Below are positions 33,189 through 41,753 of a stretch of 64,000 nucleotides of DNA, one piece after another. A model generated the notes under the pieces. That model worked only from the letters and a program-made list of their open reading frames with translations, searched no databases and had not been told where the DNA came from. The stretch's first letter is position 1. Every line of letters begins with the position of its first letter. This DNA is from Flavobacterium sp. 270 (GTDB taxonomy: Bacteria > Bacteroidota > Bacteroidia > Flavobacteriales > Flavobacteriaceae): assembly GCF_004368785.1 (NCBI RefSeq), contig NZ_SODM01000006.1, forward strand, positions 186,001 to 250,000, in the 5' to 3' direction. The position numbers and the translations under genes were made by a program.

Positions 33189-35102
33189 ATGCTTAATATA
33201 CACAATCTGTCGGTTTCTTTTGGAGGAACATATTTATTTGAAGAAGTTACTTTTCGTTTAGGAGCCGGAGACCGCGTTGGTCTGGTTGGAAAAAATGGAG
33301 CAGGTAAATCTACAATGCTTAAAATGCTGGCAAGAGATTTTGCCCCAGATTCTGGCGTTATTTCTCAGGAGAAAGATATCAGAATGGGTTTCTTGCGTCA
33401 GGATATTGATTTTGAACAAGGAAGAACTGTATTAGAAGAAGCGTATGAAGCTTTTACTGAAATTAAAGTTGTAGAAAAAAAGCTGGAAGAAATCAATCAT
33501 CAATTGGTTACCAGAACCGATTATGAAAGTGAAGAATACGGCCAGATTATAGAAGATTTATCGGATTACACCCATCGTTTTGATCTTCTTGGAGGTTACA
33601 ATTATGTTGGGGATACCGAAAAAATTCTTTTAGGTTTAGGTTTTAAAAGAGAAGTTTTTAATAACCAAACCGAAACTTTTTCCGGAGGTTGGAGAATGCG
33701 TATTGAGCTTGCTAAACTTTTATTACAATCAAACGATGTATTGTTGCTGGATGAGCCTACCAACCACTTGGACATCGAGAGTATTATTTGGTTAGAAAGT
33801 TTCCTTCGTAATTATCCTGGCGTTGTGGTAATTGTATCACACGATAAAATGTTTTTGGATAATGTTACAAACAGAACGATTGAAATTTCTTTAGGAAAAG
33901 CATACGATTTCAATAAACCCTATTCTGAGTATTTAGAATTACGTCATGAAATTCGTGAAAAACAATTGGCAACCCAAAAAAATCAAGCCAAAAAAATTGA
34001 AGAAACAGAAAAATTAATCGAGAAATTCCGTGCAAAAGCTTCAAAAGCTTCGATGGCGCAATCGTTGATTAAAAAATTAGATAAAGTAGAAAGGATTGAA
34101 GTTGATGAAGACGACAATTCTGTAATGAATATTTCATTTCCGGTTTCTAAAGAGCCAGGAAAAGTGGTAATTGAAGCTGAAGATGTAACTAAAGCATACG
34201 GCGATAAAGTAATTTTAAAAGACATTAGTCTGCTTGTAGAAAGAGGAAGTAAAATTGCGTTTGTTGGTCAAAACGGGCAAGGAAAATCTACTTTTATTAA
34301 AGCTTTGGTTAATGAATTTGAATATCAAGGAAACATTAAATTAGGACACAATGTTCAGTTAGGGTATTTTGCCCAAAATCAGGCAGAATATCTTGATGGT
34401 GAGATTACATTACTTCGAACAATGGAAGATGCAGCAACCGACACCAATCGTTCTAAAGTACGAGATATGTTAGGTTCGTTTTTATTCCGTGGCGATGATG
34501 TAGAGAAAAAAGTAAAAGTACTTTCTGGAGGCGAGCGTAACCGTTTGGCACTTTGTAAATTATTATTACAGCCAATCAATGTATTGCTGATGGATGAGCC
34601 TACGAATCACTTGGATATTAAATCTAAAAACGTTCTAAAAGCAGCACTTCAGAAATTTGGCGGTACTTTATTATTAGTTTCTCACGACAGGGATTTCCTT
34701 CAGGGAATGTCGAATATTGTTTACGAATTTAAAGATCAAAAAATCAAAGAATATCTAGGTGATATCAATTATTTTTTAGAACAGCGTAACCTTGAAAACA
34801 TGCGCGAAGTCGAGAAAAAAGATGTTGCAAAAGCTGCTGCTCCAAAAGAAAACAATAAAACTTCATACGAAGATCAGAAAAAAGGAAAAGCGCTTCAAAA
34901 CAGATTGAGTAAAGTCGAAAGTCAAATCAAACAATTAGAAAAAGACATTCAACACGACGATAAAATGCTGGCTTCTAATTATGACAAACATATAGAAGAC
35001 GCTTCATTCTTTACCGCATACAACAAAAAGAAAGCAGATTTAGATCAATTGCTTTTGGATTGGGAAATCGTTCAGGAAGAAATTGATAATTTCAACGCTT
35101 AA
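33189..35102 (+). CDS. ABC-F family ATPase (ribosome-associated, two ABC domains)
   Basis: The 637-residue protein has tandem ATP-binding domains. The first has Walker A GKNGAGKST, signature FSGGWRMR and Walker B LLLDEPTNHLD. The second has GQNGQGKST, LSGGERNRL and LLMDEPTNHLD. They are joined by a charged helical linker (about 235-320), and a C-terminal coiled-coil (about 545-637) follows. There are no membrane segments. ABC-F proteins act on the ribosomal E site during translation; the Uup-like C-terminal coiled coil suggests a housekeeping rather than a resistance role. It is monocistronic with a strong terminator. Confidence 0.96.
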   Translation: MLNIHNLSVSFGGTYLFEEVTFRLGAGDRVGLVGKNGAGKSTMLKMLARDFAPDSGVISQEKDIRMGFLRQDIDFEQGRTVLEEAYEAFTEIKVVEKKLEEINHQLVTRTDYESEEYGQIIEDLSDYTHRFDLLGGYNYVGDTEKILLGLGFKREVFNNQTETFSGGWRMRIELAKLLLQSNDVLLLDEPTNHLDIESIIWLESFLRNYPGVVVIVSHDKMFLDNVTNRTIEISLGKAYDFNKPYSEYLELRHEIREKQLATQKNQAKKIEETEKLIEKFRAKASKASMAQSLIKKLDKVERIEVDEDDNSVMNISFPVSKEPGKVVIEAEDVTKAYGDKVILKDISLLVERGSKIAFVGQNGQGKSTFIKALVNEFEYQGNIKLGHNVQLGYFAQNQAEYLDGEITLLRTMEDAATDTNRSKVRDMLGSFLFRGDDVEKKVKVLSGGERNRLALCKLLLQPINVLLMDEPTNHLDIKSKNVLKAALQKFGGTLLLVSHDRDFLQGMSNIVYEFKDQKIKEYLGDINYFLEQRNLENMREVEKKDVAKAAAPKENNKTSYEDQKKGKALQNRLSKVESQIKQLEKDIQHDDKMLASNYDKHIEDASFFTAYNKKKADLDQLLLDWEIVQEEIDNFNA

Positions 35103-35144
35103 AATAAGAATCAGGAGCTAATCCAGCTTTTCGATCGGGACACA

Positions 35145-35220
35145 AAAAAAGACCGTATTTCTAATGTTGCAAAAAGAGCTTCTTTTAGTCGCTTTTTTCA
35201 ACAAGAAATACGGTTTTTTT
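35145..35220 (+). terminator. Long hairpin terminator of the ABC-F gene
   Basis: An AAAGACCGTATTTCT..GTTG arm pairs with CAAC..AGAAATACGGTTTTTTT. It is a composite stem of about 20 bp with a T run. Confidence 0.85.
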
Positions 35221-35298
35221 GTTTCAAGTTTGAAGTTTCAGGTTTCAAGTTTACAAAATGACTTTGCGAACTTTGCGGTTAATTTTCTTTCCTAAAAA

Positions 35299-36261
35299 TC
35301 ACTTTATAATCCCAATAGATTTGGAGTGCATAATCGCCTCATTACTATCTTTAAAATAACAAACAGCAACTTCCAGATTTTCTAAGTTTTTCAAAATTGC
35401 TTTCGTTTTTTCTTTCTGATGTTTCCCTGTCTGCCTGATATAAACCGCTTTTACAGTCACTGGAAATATTTTGCAAATCTGTTCGTATAAAATAGGATCG
35501 TGCTGCGAATCATCGCCCAGTAAAACATATTTAAGATTTGGATAAAACTCTAATACATGTTTTATTTTATCAAATTTATGATTGTGGTTTCCTCTGCCGC
35601 TCATAAAAAAGTCAGCAATCCCGCGTTTAATATCCTTCAATAAAAGAACGGCTCTTGGGAGATTGTGTATTTTAGTAAATTTTACAATAAAACGATATAG
35701 ATTCCATTCGCTGCTCGAAATATAAAAAAAAGCATTTTCTTCTTCTTTGTTGTTTCGTCCTGCAGAACTTAAAGCCTGATAATGCGGTACAACATCTTTA
35801 AAAACCTTGCGATCGTTTACATTTTTAAACAATAAAATGTAAATCTTCATAAAGAAATTATGCGTGTGCGAAATCAAAAAAGTATCATCAATGTCCGAAA
35901 TAATTCCGAGATTCCCTTTGTGTGGTCTAATGAAACTGCCTTTTGCCAGTATAGTTTCATTATTATAAACCATTTTCACTTCATATTCCATCCATCCAAA
36001 ATGAGTTGGTTTTTCGAGCGGAATACAAAATTTAAAATAACCGTCGTCTAAAGTTTTAGTATGGATTTCTTCACCTCCATATTTCAGGTAAATATCAAAA
36101 TTCTCGAGTGTTTTTATTCGAAACTGATTAATTATAGATTTAGCATTTTTGAAGTTTTTCTTCTGAAAATCATAGTCATAGTCTCTTTTAAAGACATGAC
36201 CCATTACAATTAATTCTTGCTCATTTGCATAACCTCGATATAATTGTAGTATTGGTTTCAT
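35299..36261 (-). CDS. App1-like (DUF2183) HAD phosphatase
   Basis: The 320-residue protein has an N-terminal beta-rich region (about 1-125) followed by the App1/DUF2183 HAD-like domain. The domain has nucleophile motif SDIDDTFLIS, a SSSEWNLYRF segment and the acidic LLGDDSQHDP. The yeast family member App1 is a phosphatidate phosphatase; bacterial substrates are not established. The gene is divergent from a diacylglycerol-kinase-like gene, which makes a shared lipid-metabolism context plausible. Confidence 0.88.
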   Translation of the reverse strand: MKPILQLYRGYANEQELIVMGHVFKRDYDYDFQKKNFKNAKSIINQFRIKTLENFDIYLKYGGEEIHTKTLDDGYFKFCIPLEKPTHFGWMEYEVKMVYNNETILAKGSFIRPHKGNLGIISDIDDTFLISHTHNFFMKIYILLFKNVNDRKVFKDVVPHYQALSSAGRNNKEEENAFFYISSSEWNLYRFIVKFTKIHNLPRAVLLLKDIKRGIADFFMSGRGNHNHKFDKIKHVLEFYPNLKYVLLGDDSQHDPILYEQICKIFPVTVKAVYIRQTGKHQKEKTKAILKNLENLEVAVCYFKDSNEAIMHSKSIGIIK

Positions 36262-36323
36262 TAATTGCGTACTTTTATATAGGTTGTAAATTAATTAAAT
36301 TAATCGGTTTTAAGAATAAAATT

Positions 36324-37193
36324 TTGAAAAAGAACATCATATTTGTTGTAAATCCAATTTCTGGCGATTTGGATAAATCAGATTTAATAGACGCTGTAAG
36401 TGAATTTTCTGCTGTAAATCATTTTCATCTGGAGGTTTATGAAACTTCTGGAAAAAATGATATCGCAGCAATACAAAAACTATATAAAGAATATCAGCCA
36501 GAACGAATTGTTGTGGCGGGCGGTGACGGAACCATTAAAATGGTTGCCGAAGCTATGGAAGAAAATGATATAATAATCGGGATTTTGCCGGCGGGTTCTG
36601 CCAATGGTTTATCTGTCGATTTAAATCTGCCCACCACGATAGAAGAAAATCTAAAAGTTGCTTTTTTACATCATTATATCGAAATGGATATGATTTGTAT
36701 TAATGGCAAAAAAAGTATTCATTTAAGCGATATTGGGCTAAATGCAAACCTGGTTAAAAACTATGAAGAAAGCAATATGCGTGGTATTTGGGGTTATGCA
36801 ATGCAGGCATTTACGACATTAAAAGAATCTGAAGAACCTTTTGTAGCCACAATAACTGCTAATAACGAAACTGTAGAACATGTTGCAAGAATGATTGTAA
36901 TTGCCAATTCTCAAAAATACGGAACAGGCGTAATTATCAATCCGAATGGTGCAATGAATGACGGAAAATTTGAGTTGGTAATTTTAAAAAATCTGGATCT
37001 GCTCTTAATCGGAAAAATTATTACAGGTAATATGCCTATTGATTCTGATGATGTTGTGATTATTTCGACAGATAAAGCCACTATTAAAACCGATTATGCG
37101 GTTAATTTTCAGATTGATGGAGAATATTGCGGCTCGCAGTCTTTATTAGATATTTATATTCTGCACAAGCAAATGAAAATAGCAATTCCTTAA
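36324..37193 (+). CDS. Diacylglycerol kinase-like lipid kinase (DAGK catalytic domain)
   Basis: With a TTG start at 36324 the protein has 289 residues beginning MKKNIIFVVNPISGDLDKSD, the normal N-terminus of the YegS/DagK family. The ATP-binding motif is VVAGGDGTIKMV, followed by GILPAGSANGLSVDL. An in-frame ATG at 36225 would add 33 hydrophobic residues and overlap the divergent App1-like gene by 37 bp. A TACTTTTA box near 36268 would lie between the two starts, supporting the shorter form. It likely phosphorylates diacylglycerol or a related lipid. Confidence 0.9.
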   Translation: MKKNIIFVVNPISGDLDKSDLIDAVSEFSAVNHFHLEVYETSGKNDIAAIQKLYKEYQPERIVVAGGDGTIKMVAEAMEENDIIIGILPAGSANGLSVDLNLPTTIEENLKVAFLHHYIEMDMICINGKKSIHLSDIGLNANLVKNYEESNMRGIWGYAMQAFTTLKESEEPFVATITANNETVEHVARMIVIANSQKYGTGVIINPNGAMNDGKFELVILKNLDLLLIGKIITGNMPIDSDDVVIISTDKATIKTDYAVNFQIDGEYCGSQSLLDIYILHKQMKIAIP

Positions 37194-37194
37194 G

Positions 37195-37227
37195 AACTTT
37201 GGCAAAGTTCAAAACTTTGTCAAAGAT
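37195..37227 (+). terminator. Hairpin after the lipid kinase gene
   Basis: The stem AACTTTGGCAAAGTT..AACTTTGTCAAAG has one G-T pair. There is no proper T run. It may be a repeat-derived hairpin used as a weak terminator. Confidence 0.4.
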
Positions 37228-37244
37228 GCTAATACTGCATAATT

Positions 37245-38390
37245 TTATTTAAATGGATTTCGTTCCTGCCAATCTGTTTTTGGTTCCAGATAATTAAATA
37301 ACTTGGCAATATTATGATTGATTAAAGCATTACTATGCGTTATTAAGCCATACATTTTTATAGGTTTTGCACCAACAGAACTCTTGATTTCAAGAGCCGT
37401 TCGGGCAAAAATAATTTCCTTAAAACCTTGATTGATAGAATAAGCAATCATATCGTACAACATGTTTAAATAAAGCATTTTTTCGCGTTGTAAACCTTCA
37501 TCATAGCCTAAAAAATAAGTGTCCATGACAGCTCCATTTTTGATTAAAGTATTGAAACCAATAAGTTTTCCTTCCAGAAAATAACCATAAAAAAGAAAAT
37601 TGTCTTTCATGATTTCTTTAAAAACCCGGAAATGATTTTTGGTTAGGAAAAAAGTATTAAAAGGCGCATTTTTGGCAACATGAAAATACAAATCATAAAT
37701 CGCATCTTCATGTTTAATGATATCTTCTAAAGACATTTTCTGCTTTTCAATTCCTTCGGCTTTTTTGCGGGCACGCTTGTATTGGTCGCGGTATTTTTTT
37801 AATAAAGCATCAATATAATCCTGTTCGTTTTTCCAGTTTTCATGAATGTCGAAAACCATATTGGGCTGAGTCGAAAAAGTATAATTGTTTTTGAATTCTA
37901 CTTGTAAAGGTTCAATCTCGGCTTTTGTAAAATCCTTTATGCTGGTAATATGAACTTTTCTGCCTTTTGCTTTTAAATCTTTCTTTAACTGATTTATAGC
38001 TTTGTGCAGCATTTTTACAGCTTTAGACTGATTTGTATTAGGATCAAAAGCAAAAGCATTTTGTCCTGTAAGCATATTATTGCCGACGAATAAAACATGT
38101 GATGCAAATTTTTTGAATGCAAAATTACGAACCGATGTTTTAAGACATTGATCGCGTTCTCCAAACGATTCTAATTTTTCTGCAAATAGAAATTGCGTTA
38201 AGGCAATTCCGACCAATTTCTCCTGTTTGAAAATTCCAATAAAATGACAAAGCATATTTATCGGAGAAGATTTTTCTAATACTTCGAGATATTCCCGAGT
38301 TAAAAAAATATTATCAGCAGTCAGCGAATTCCATTCTAAAGGCAGTAATGATACGCTGGTGTATATTTCGAAAGAATAATTTGTACTCAA
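37245..38390 (-). CDS. GNAT-superfamily acetyltransferase (FemAB-like)
   Basis: The 381-residue protein has two GNAT-like halves. The C-terminal half contains NTFFLTKNHFRVFKEIMKDN, YGYFLEGKLIGFNTLIKNGA and DTYFLGYDEGLQREKMLYLN, the pattern of the acyl-transferring domain. The N-terminal half has HFIGIFKQEKLVGIALTQF. The architecture resembles FemAB/GNAT-related proteins of unknown substrate in Bacteroidota. The middle is lysine-rich (KYRDQYKRARKKAEGIEKQK). It is monocistronic. Confidence 0.85.
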   Translation of the reverse strand: MSTNYSFEIYTSVSLLPLEWNSLTADNIFLTREYLEVLEKSSPINMLCHFIGIFKQEKLVGIALTQFLFAEKLESFGERDQCLKTSVRNFAFKKFASHVLFVGNNMLTGQNAFAFDPNTNQSKAVKMLHKAINQLKKDLKAKGRKVHITSIKDFTKAEIEPLQVEFKNNYTFSTQPNMVFDIHENWKNEQDYIDALLKKYRDQYKRARKKAEGIEKQKMSLEDIIKHEDAIYDLYFHVAKNAPFNTFFLTKNHFRVFKEIMKDNFLFYGYFLEGKLIGFNTLIKNGAVMDTYFLGYDEGLQREKMLYLNMLYDMIAYSINQGFKEIIFARTALEIKSSVGAKPIKMYGLITHSNALINHNIAKLFNYLEPKTDWQERNPFK

Positions 38391-38460
38391 GTGTAGCAGC
38401 TAATTTCTTCAAAATTAGATAATAATTATAATAACTAAACAGCTTTAAGTTATTATTAAG

Positions 38461-38495
38461 AAAAACCCGTTTGAATTTAGACTTCAAACGGGTTT
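38461..38495 (-). terminator. Terminator of the DUF1761 gene
   Basis: The stem AAACCCGTTTGAA..TTCAAACGGGTTT lies 13 nt beyond the stop of the minus-strand DUF1761 gene, with T-rich sequence on the minus-strand side. Confidence 0.8.
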
Positions 38496-38507
38496 CATTT
38501 ATAAATT

Positions 38508-38996
38508 TTATGCAAATTGACAGATAATACCACCCATTAGAGTTAGGGTAATCATCCAGAATCCTGCATGAATAAAAATGTATTTCCAAGATTTTCTTTC
38601 AAATAATCCGTTAATTCCAATTATAGGAAAAGCAAAAAACAGGCCCGACATAAAACCGTGGAGTGCGCCGTGTTTAAAAGTGCGGTAAGCAGTTCCGTAA
38701 TCCGCCATAAAAGCATGAAAAGATGGTTTTGCGCTGGCTAACAATGGTGGTCCGCCAACCATACCGATTGCTCCTGACTGATGAATGGTTAGTGACATCA
38801 AAGTCATAGCGATCATTAAAGAGAAAACATACGTCAATCCGAATATTTTGAGCATATTTCCCTTTCTAAGATCATCTTGCGTGAAATTATTTTCTTTCAT
38901 CCAGATGGTTCCGAAGACACTGGGATGGTACCAAATAAAACCAACGAATAATGATACTAAAGCAGCACCAAAAAATGCAATAAAGTTAATTTCCAT
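38508..38996 (-). CDS. DUF1761 family membrane protein
   Basis: The 162-residue protein has four membrane helices (about 7-25, 52-70, 107-125 and 135-155). The family start reads FIAFFGAALVSLFVGFIWYH followed by PSVFGTIWMKENNFT. Its function is unknown. It is monocistronic. Confidence 0.88.
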   Translation of the reverse strand: MEINFIAFFGAALVSLFVGFIWYHPSVFGTIWMKENNFTQDDLRKGNMLKIFGLTYVFSLMIAMTLMSLTIHQSGAIGMVGGPPLLASAKPSFHAFMADYGTAYRTFKHGALHGFMSGLFFAFPIIGINGLFERKSWKYIFIHAGFWMITLTLMGGIICQFA

Positions 38997-39176
38997 AATA
39001 TGAGGTTTTTAGATTAGTTGATCAAATTTAATCAAAAAAAGCAAATATCTTTATATTTTAAAATTAGTAATAAAAATAGTGTTAATTATTTACTTATTAA
39101 CACTTTGTCGACATTTAACGCTTTATAACTATGAAATTTATAATTTAGCCCCGAAAACAAAGCCCAAATCTTGTTT

Positions 39177-40034
39177 ATGAAATACCTTGCTATCTTATTT
39201 TTATCGCTTGTTTTTTCGCTTACAATTTACGCAGATACTGTTTCAGATAAAGAAAAAGATGCACTGATTCAATTTTATCACGCAACAAACGGATCGCAGT
39301 GGAAAATTAAATGGGATTTATCTTTATCCGTATCAACCTGGTATGGTGTTCAGACGGAAAATGGAAAAGTTGTTGCGCTGCATTTAGCAGACAATAATCT
39401 GGAAGGACAATTACCAAATGATTTTTTTGATTTGGTGAATTTGGTCGCTATCGATTTACACAAAAATAAACTTGCAGGAGCAATACCAAATACCATTCAA
39501 AATTTTAAGGAATTAGAAGTTTTAGACGTTTCTGTTAATGAGTTTTCTGGCGTGATTCCGGAAACAATCTGCGAGTTGAAAAAGCTTAAAAATTTAGAAC
39601 TTTTTGAAAATAAAATTTCTGGAAAACTGCCTTTGGAAATTGGTCAGTTAAACAAACTAGAAACGCTGGCATTGTTTAAAAATAAGATTGAAGGAACGTT
39701 GCCAAGTTCGCTTTATAAAATGCGAGCATTAAAAGTTTTGCTTTTAAACAATAATAAGTTGTCTGGAAATCTGAGTAATGAAATTAGAAATTTTACTGCT
39801 TTGCAAAACCTCAGCTTATTTGATAATAATTTTGAAGGAGCGATTCCGGCTGGAATTGAAAAATTGCATAATTTGTCTGAATTGAATCTTTCGTACAATA
39901 AGTTTAAAGGCAGCGTTTCAAAAAATATAGCTTTGTTAGATTCTTTAAATATGACGATGCTTGACGAAAATGAAAATCCCTTTTTATTAGAAATAAATAC
40001 AGAAAAACCAACAACAATTGTTACCGAAAATTAA
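39177..40034 (+). CDS. Secreted plant-type leucine-rich-repeat protein
   Basis: The start at 39177 (MKYLAILFLSLVFSLTIYAD) gives a clean signal peptide; the upstream ATG adds only two residues. After an LRR N-terminal cap (ALIQFYHATNGSQWKIKWDL, with the WYGV motif) come about seven 24-residue repeats of the form LxxLxLxxNxLxGxIPxxI, for example LELFENKISGKLPLEIGQL. Such proteins bind ligands or surfaces outside the cell. No C-terminal T9SS sorting domain is visible. It is 285 residues and monocistronic. Confidence 0.9.
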   Translation: MKYLAILFLSLVFSLTIYADTVSDKEKDALIQFYHATNGSQWKIKWDLSLSVSTWYGVQTENGKVVALHLADNNLEGQLPNDFFDLVNLVAIDLHKNKLAGAIPNTIQNFKELEVLDVSVNEFSGVIPETICELKKLKNLELFENKISGKLPLEIGQLNKLETLALFKNKIEGTLPSSLYKMRALKVLLLNNNKLSGNLSNEIRNFTALQNLSLFDNNFEGAIPAGIEKLHNLSELNLSYNKFKGSVSKNIALLDSLNMTMLDENENPFLLEINTEKPTTIVTEN

Positions 40035-40099
40035 TCGTGCTTATGAATTGAATTTTACTATTTAAAAAAAGTTGATTAAATATATTTAGTTAATTGCCA

Positions 40100-40130
40100 A
40101 AACCGTAATTCGTTACGGTTTTTTTATTTT
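40100..40130 (+). terminator. Terminator with TTCG tetraloop after the LRR gene
   Basis: The 9-bp stem AAACCGTAA/TTACGGTTT encloses a TTCG loop and is followed by a long T run. Confidence 0.88.
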
Positions 40131-40284
40131 TTATGAATTACCGAATTGAAAAAATGGAGTTAAATTAAGACTGCGATTTCTATGATTAGATATTTTTTTA
40201 ATAACTTTATTAAAGTATTCGGCATTATTCAAAAAGTTGAATATATTTGAAGCATAAATTTATAAACGTTAATACTATAATATT

Positions 40285-40590
40285 ATGGTAATAAAATATC
40301 AGGGTAAACAGCACGGAAAATCTACGACGTTTACATTAAGAATTATTGGCAATAATTTATCTAAAAGCAGTTCTAATTACCAGATTGATCTTTTGGTAGG
40401 AGATAAGCAATTACCAACTTTTACGACAGAAATTCACCAAAGTTTGTCTAACTGCCTAAAAGAAATCTATTTATTCACAAAACACAACGGAATTACTTTT
40501 GAAGCTTCGTCAGAAGAAATAGCGCCAAAATTAGTGCCTTATGATTTGGTTTTGTTTAACCATAATAAATACGCTTTGTTTAGAGCTTAA
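40285..40590 (+). CDS. Small hypothetical protein
   Basis: The 101-residue cytoplasmic-looking protein begins MVIKYQGKQHGKSTTFTLRI. I do not recognise the family. A middle segment SLSNCLKEIYLFTKHNGITF is helical and the ends are beta-rich. Codon structure and an upstream AT-rich gap support a real gene. Confidence 0.6.
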   Translation: MVIKYQGKQHGKSTTFTLRIIGNNLSKSSSNYQIDLLVGDKQLPTFTTEIHQSLSNCLKEIYLFTKHNGITFEASSEEIAPKLVPYDLVLFNHNKYALFRA

Positions 40591-40739
40591 ATTTATTTTG
40601 TTTAAGAAAATAATATAAAGACTGTTCTCTTGTAGAATGGTCTTTTTTTTGAATTTAAGCGGAAAAACGTTTGATATTATCTGCGTTATCGTTGTGTAAA
40701 TAGAATAAGAATAACAAACAGCATTGATATAGAAGCTCC

Positions 40740-41744
40740 ATGATAAAAAAATACAAATCATTAATTATTTTTATCCTGATAGAAATTGTTTTAGCCTCAA
40801 TAGGTTATACTAGTTCAAGTTTAAATAATCCGATTTTACTCTCGGTAGTAACAGCTTTGTTTTTAATAGCGGCGCCGGCTGTTTATTATTTAATGGAACA
40901 AAAAAAACAAACCGAATTTACTACGTGGTTTGTATTTTATTTAGCGTTTAAAATAACACCGTATTTGTTTTCGATGGAAGGGAATTATTTTCAACTTCTG
41001 TTTCGTTTTAAAATCTATTTTAATATTCTGTTTCTGTGTTATTTAAGTTTTAAGGCAATAACGTTTATTATAAATTTCAAAAAGAAGGTAAGAGAAAAAA
41101 ATAATGCAGATGTAGATGAATATACTTTTATCTCAAATTCATTGCAAGAAGCTATAAAATTTAAAAGTTTAGGAAAAATGATCGCTTTTGAAGTCTGCTC
41201 TTTTTACTATTGTTTTATAAAATGGACTTCGAATAAAAATACCGAAACTTATTTTACGGGTTATAAAGACAGCGGCGTAGTTTCGGTTTACATCGGATTA
41301 ATGCTTGTTTCTGTGATAGAAGCGGTGGGCGTGCACCATTTATTAATTTCCTGGAATAAAATCTTTGCAATAGTTTTTCTTGTACTTCACATCTATTTAT
41401 TGATCAATTTAACCGGACATCTAAAAGCTATGTTTTTTAGAAAGCATTACATTTCAAACGGAAAACTCATAATTCGGTACGGTCTTTTTGAAACATTAGA
41501 AATACCAATAGAAGCTATTGATACAATCCAGAAGTTTGAAGGTGATTATGAAAAAAACAAAGAACTTGTAAAGTTTGCATTTTTAGGGAAATTAGAACCT
41601 CATAATATTTCTCTTAAACTGAAAGACAGCATACCGATAAATCTGCCTTTTGGAATTGTTAGAAAACCAAAAAACGTATTGCTTTATATCGATAATGAAA
41701 GTAGTTTTATAAAAGCAATTACAGATAAAATGGTAGTCAATTAA
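40740..41744 (+). CDS. Multi-pass membrane protein of unknown function
   Basis: The 334-residue protein has five to six membrane helices (about 7-22, 32-50, 60-76, 86-110, 178-198 and 205-228). A soluble C-terminal region (about 235-334) contains LIIRYGLFETLEIPIEAIDT, the type of pattern seen in bacterial PH-like domains. It starts 149 bp after the previous gene and ends 9 bp before the convergent serine hydrolase. I cannot name the family. Confidence 0.8.
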   Translation: MIKKYKSLIIFILIEIVLASIGYTSSSLNNPILLSVVTALFLIAAPAVYYLMEQKKQTEFTTWFVFYLAFKITPYLFSMEGNYFQLLFRFKIYFNILFLCYLSFKAITFIINFKKKVREKNNADVDEYTFISNSLQEAIKFKSLGKMIAFEVCSFYYCFIKWTSNKNTETYFTGYKDSGVVSVYIGLMLVSVIEAVGVHHLLISWNKIFAIVFLVLHIYLLINLTGHLKAMFFRKHYISNGKLIIRYGLFETLEIPIEAIDTIQKFEGDYEKNKELVKFAFLGKLEPHNISLKLKDSIPINLPFGIVRKPKNVLLYIDNESSFIKAITDKMVVN

Positions 41745-41753
41745 ATAAAAATA

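Noticed and set aside
38314..38589. 91-codon minus-strand ORF between the acetyltransferase and DUF1761 genes
   Set aside because: It overlaps both real genes in another frame and runs through the terminator hairpin at 38461-38495.
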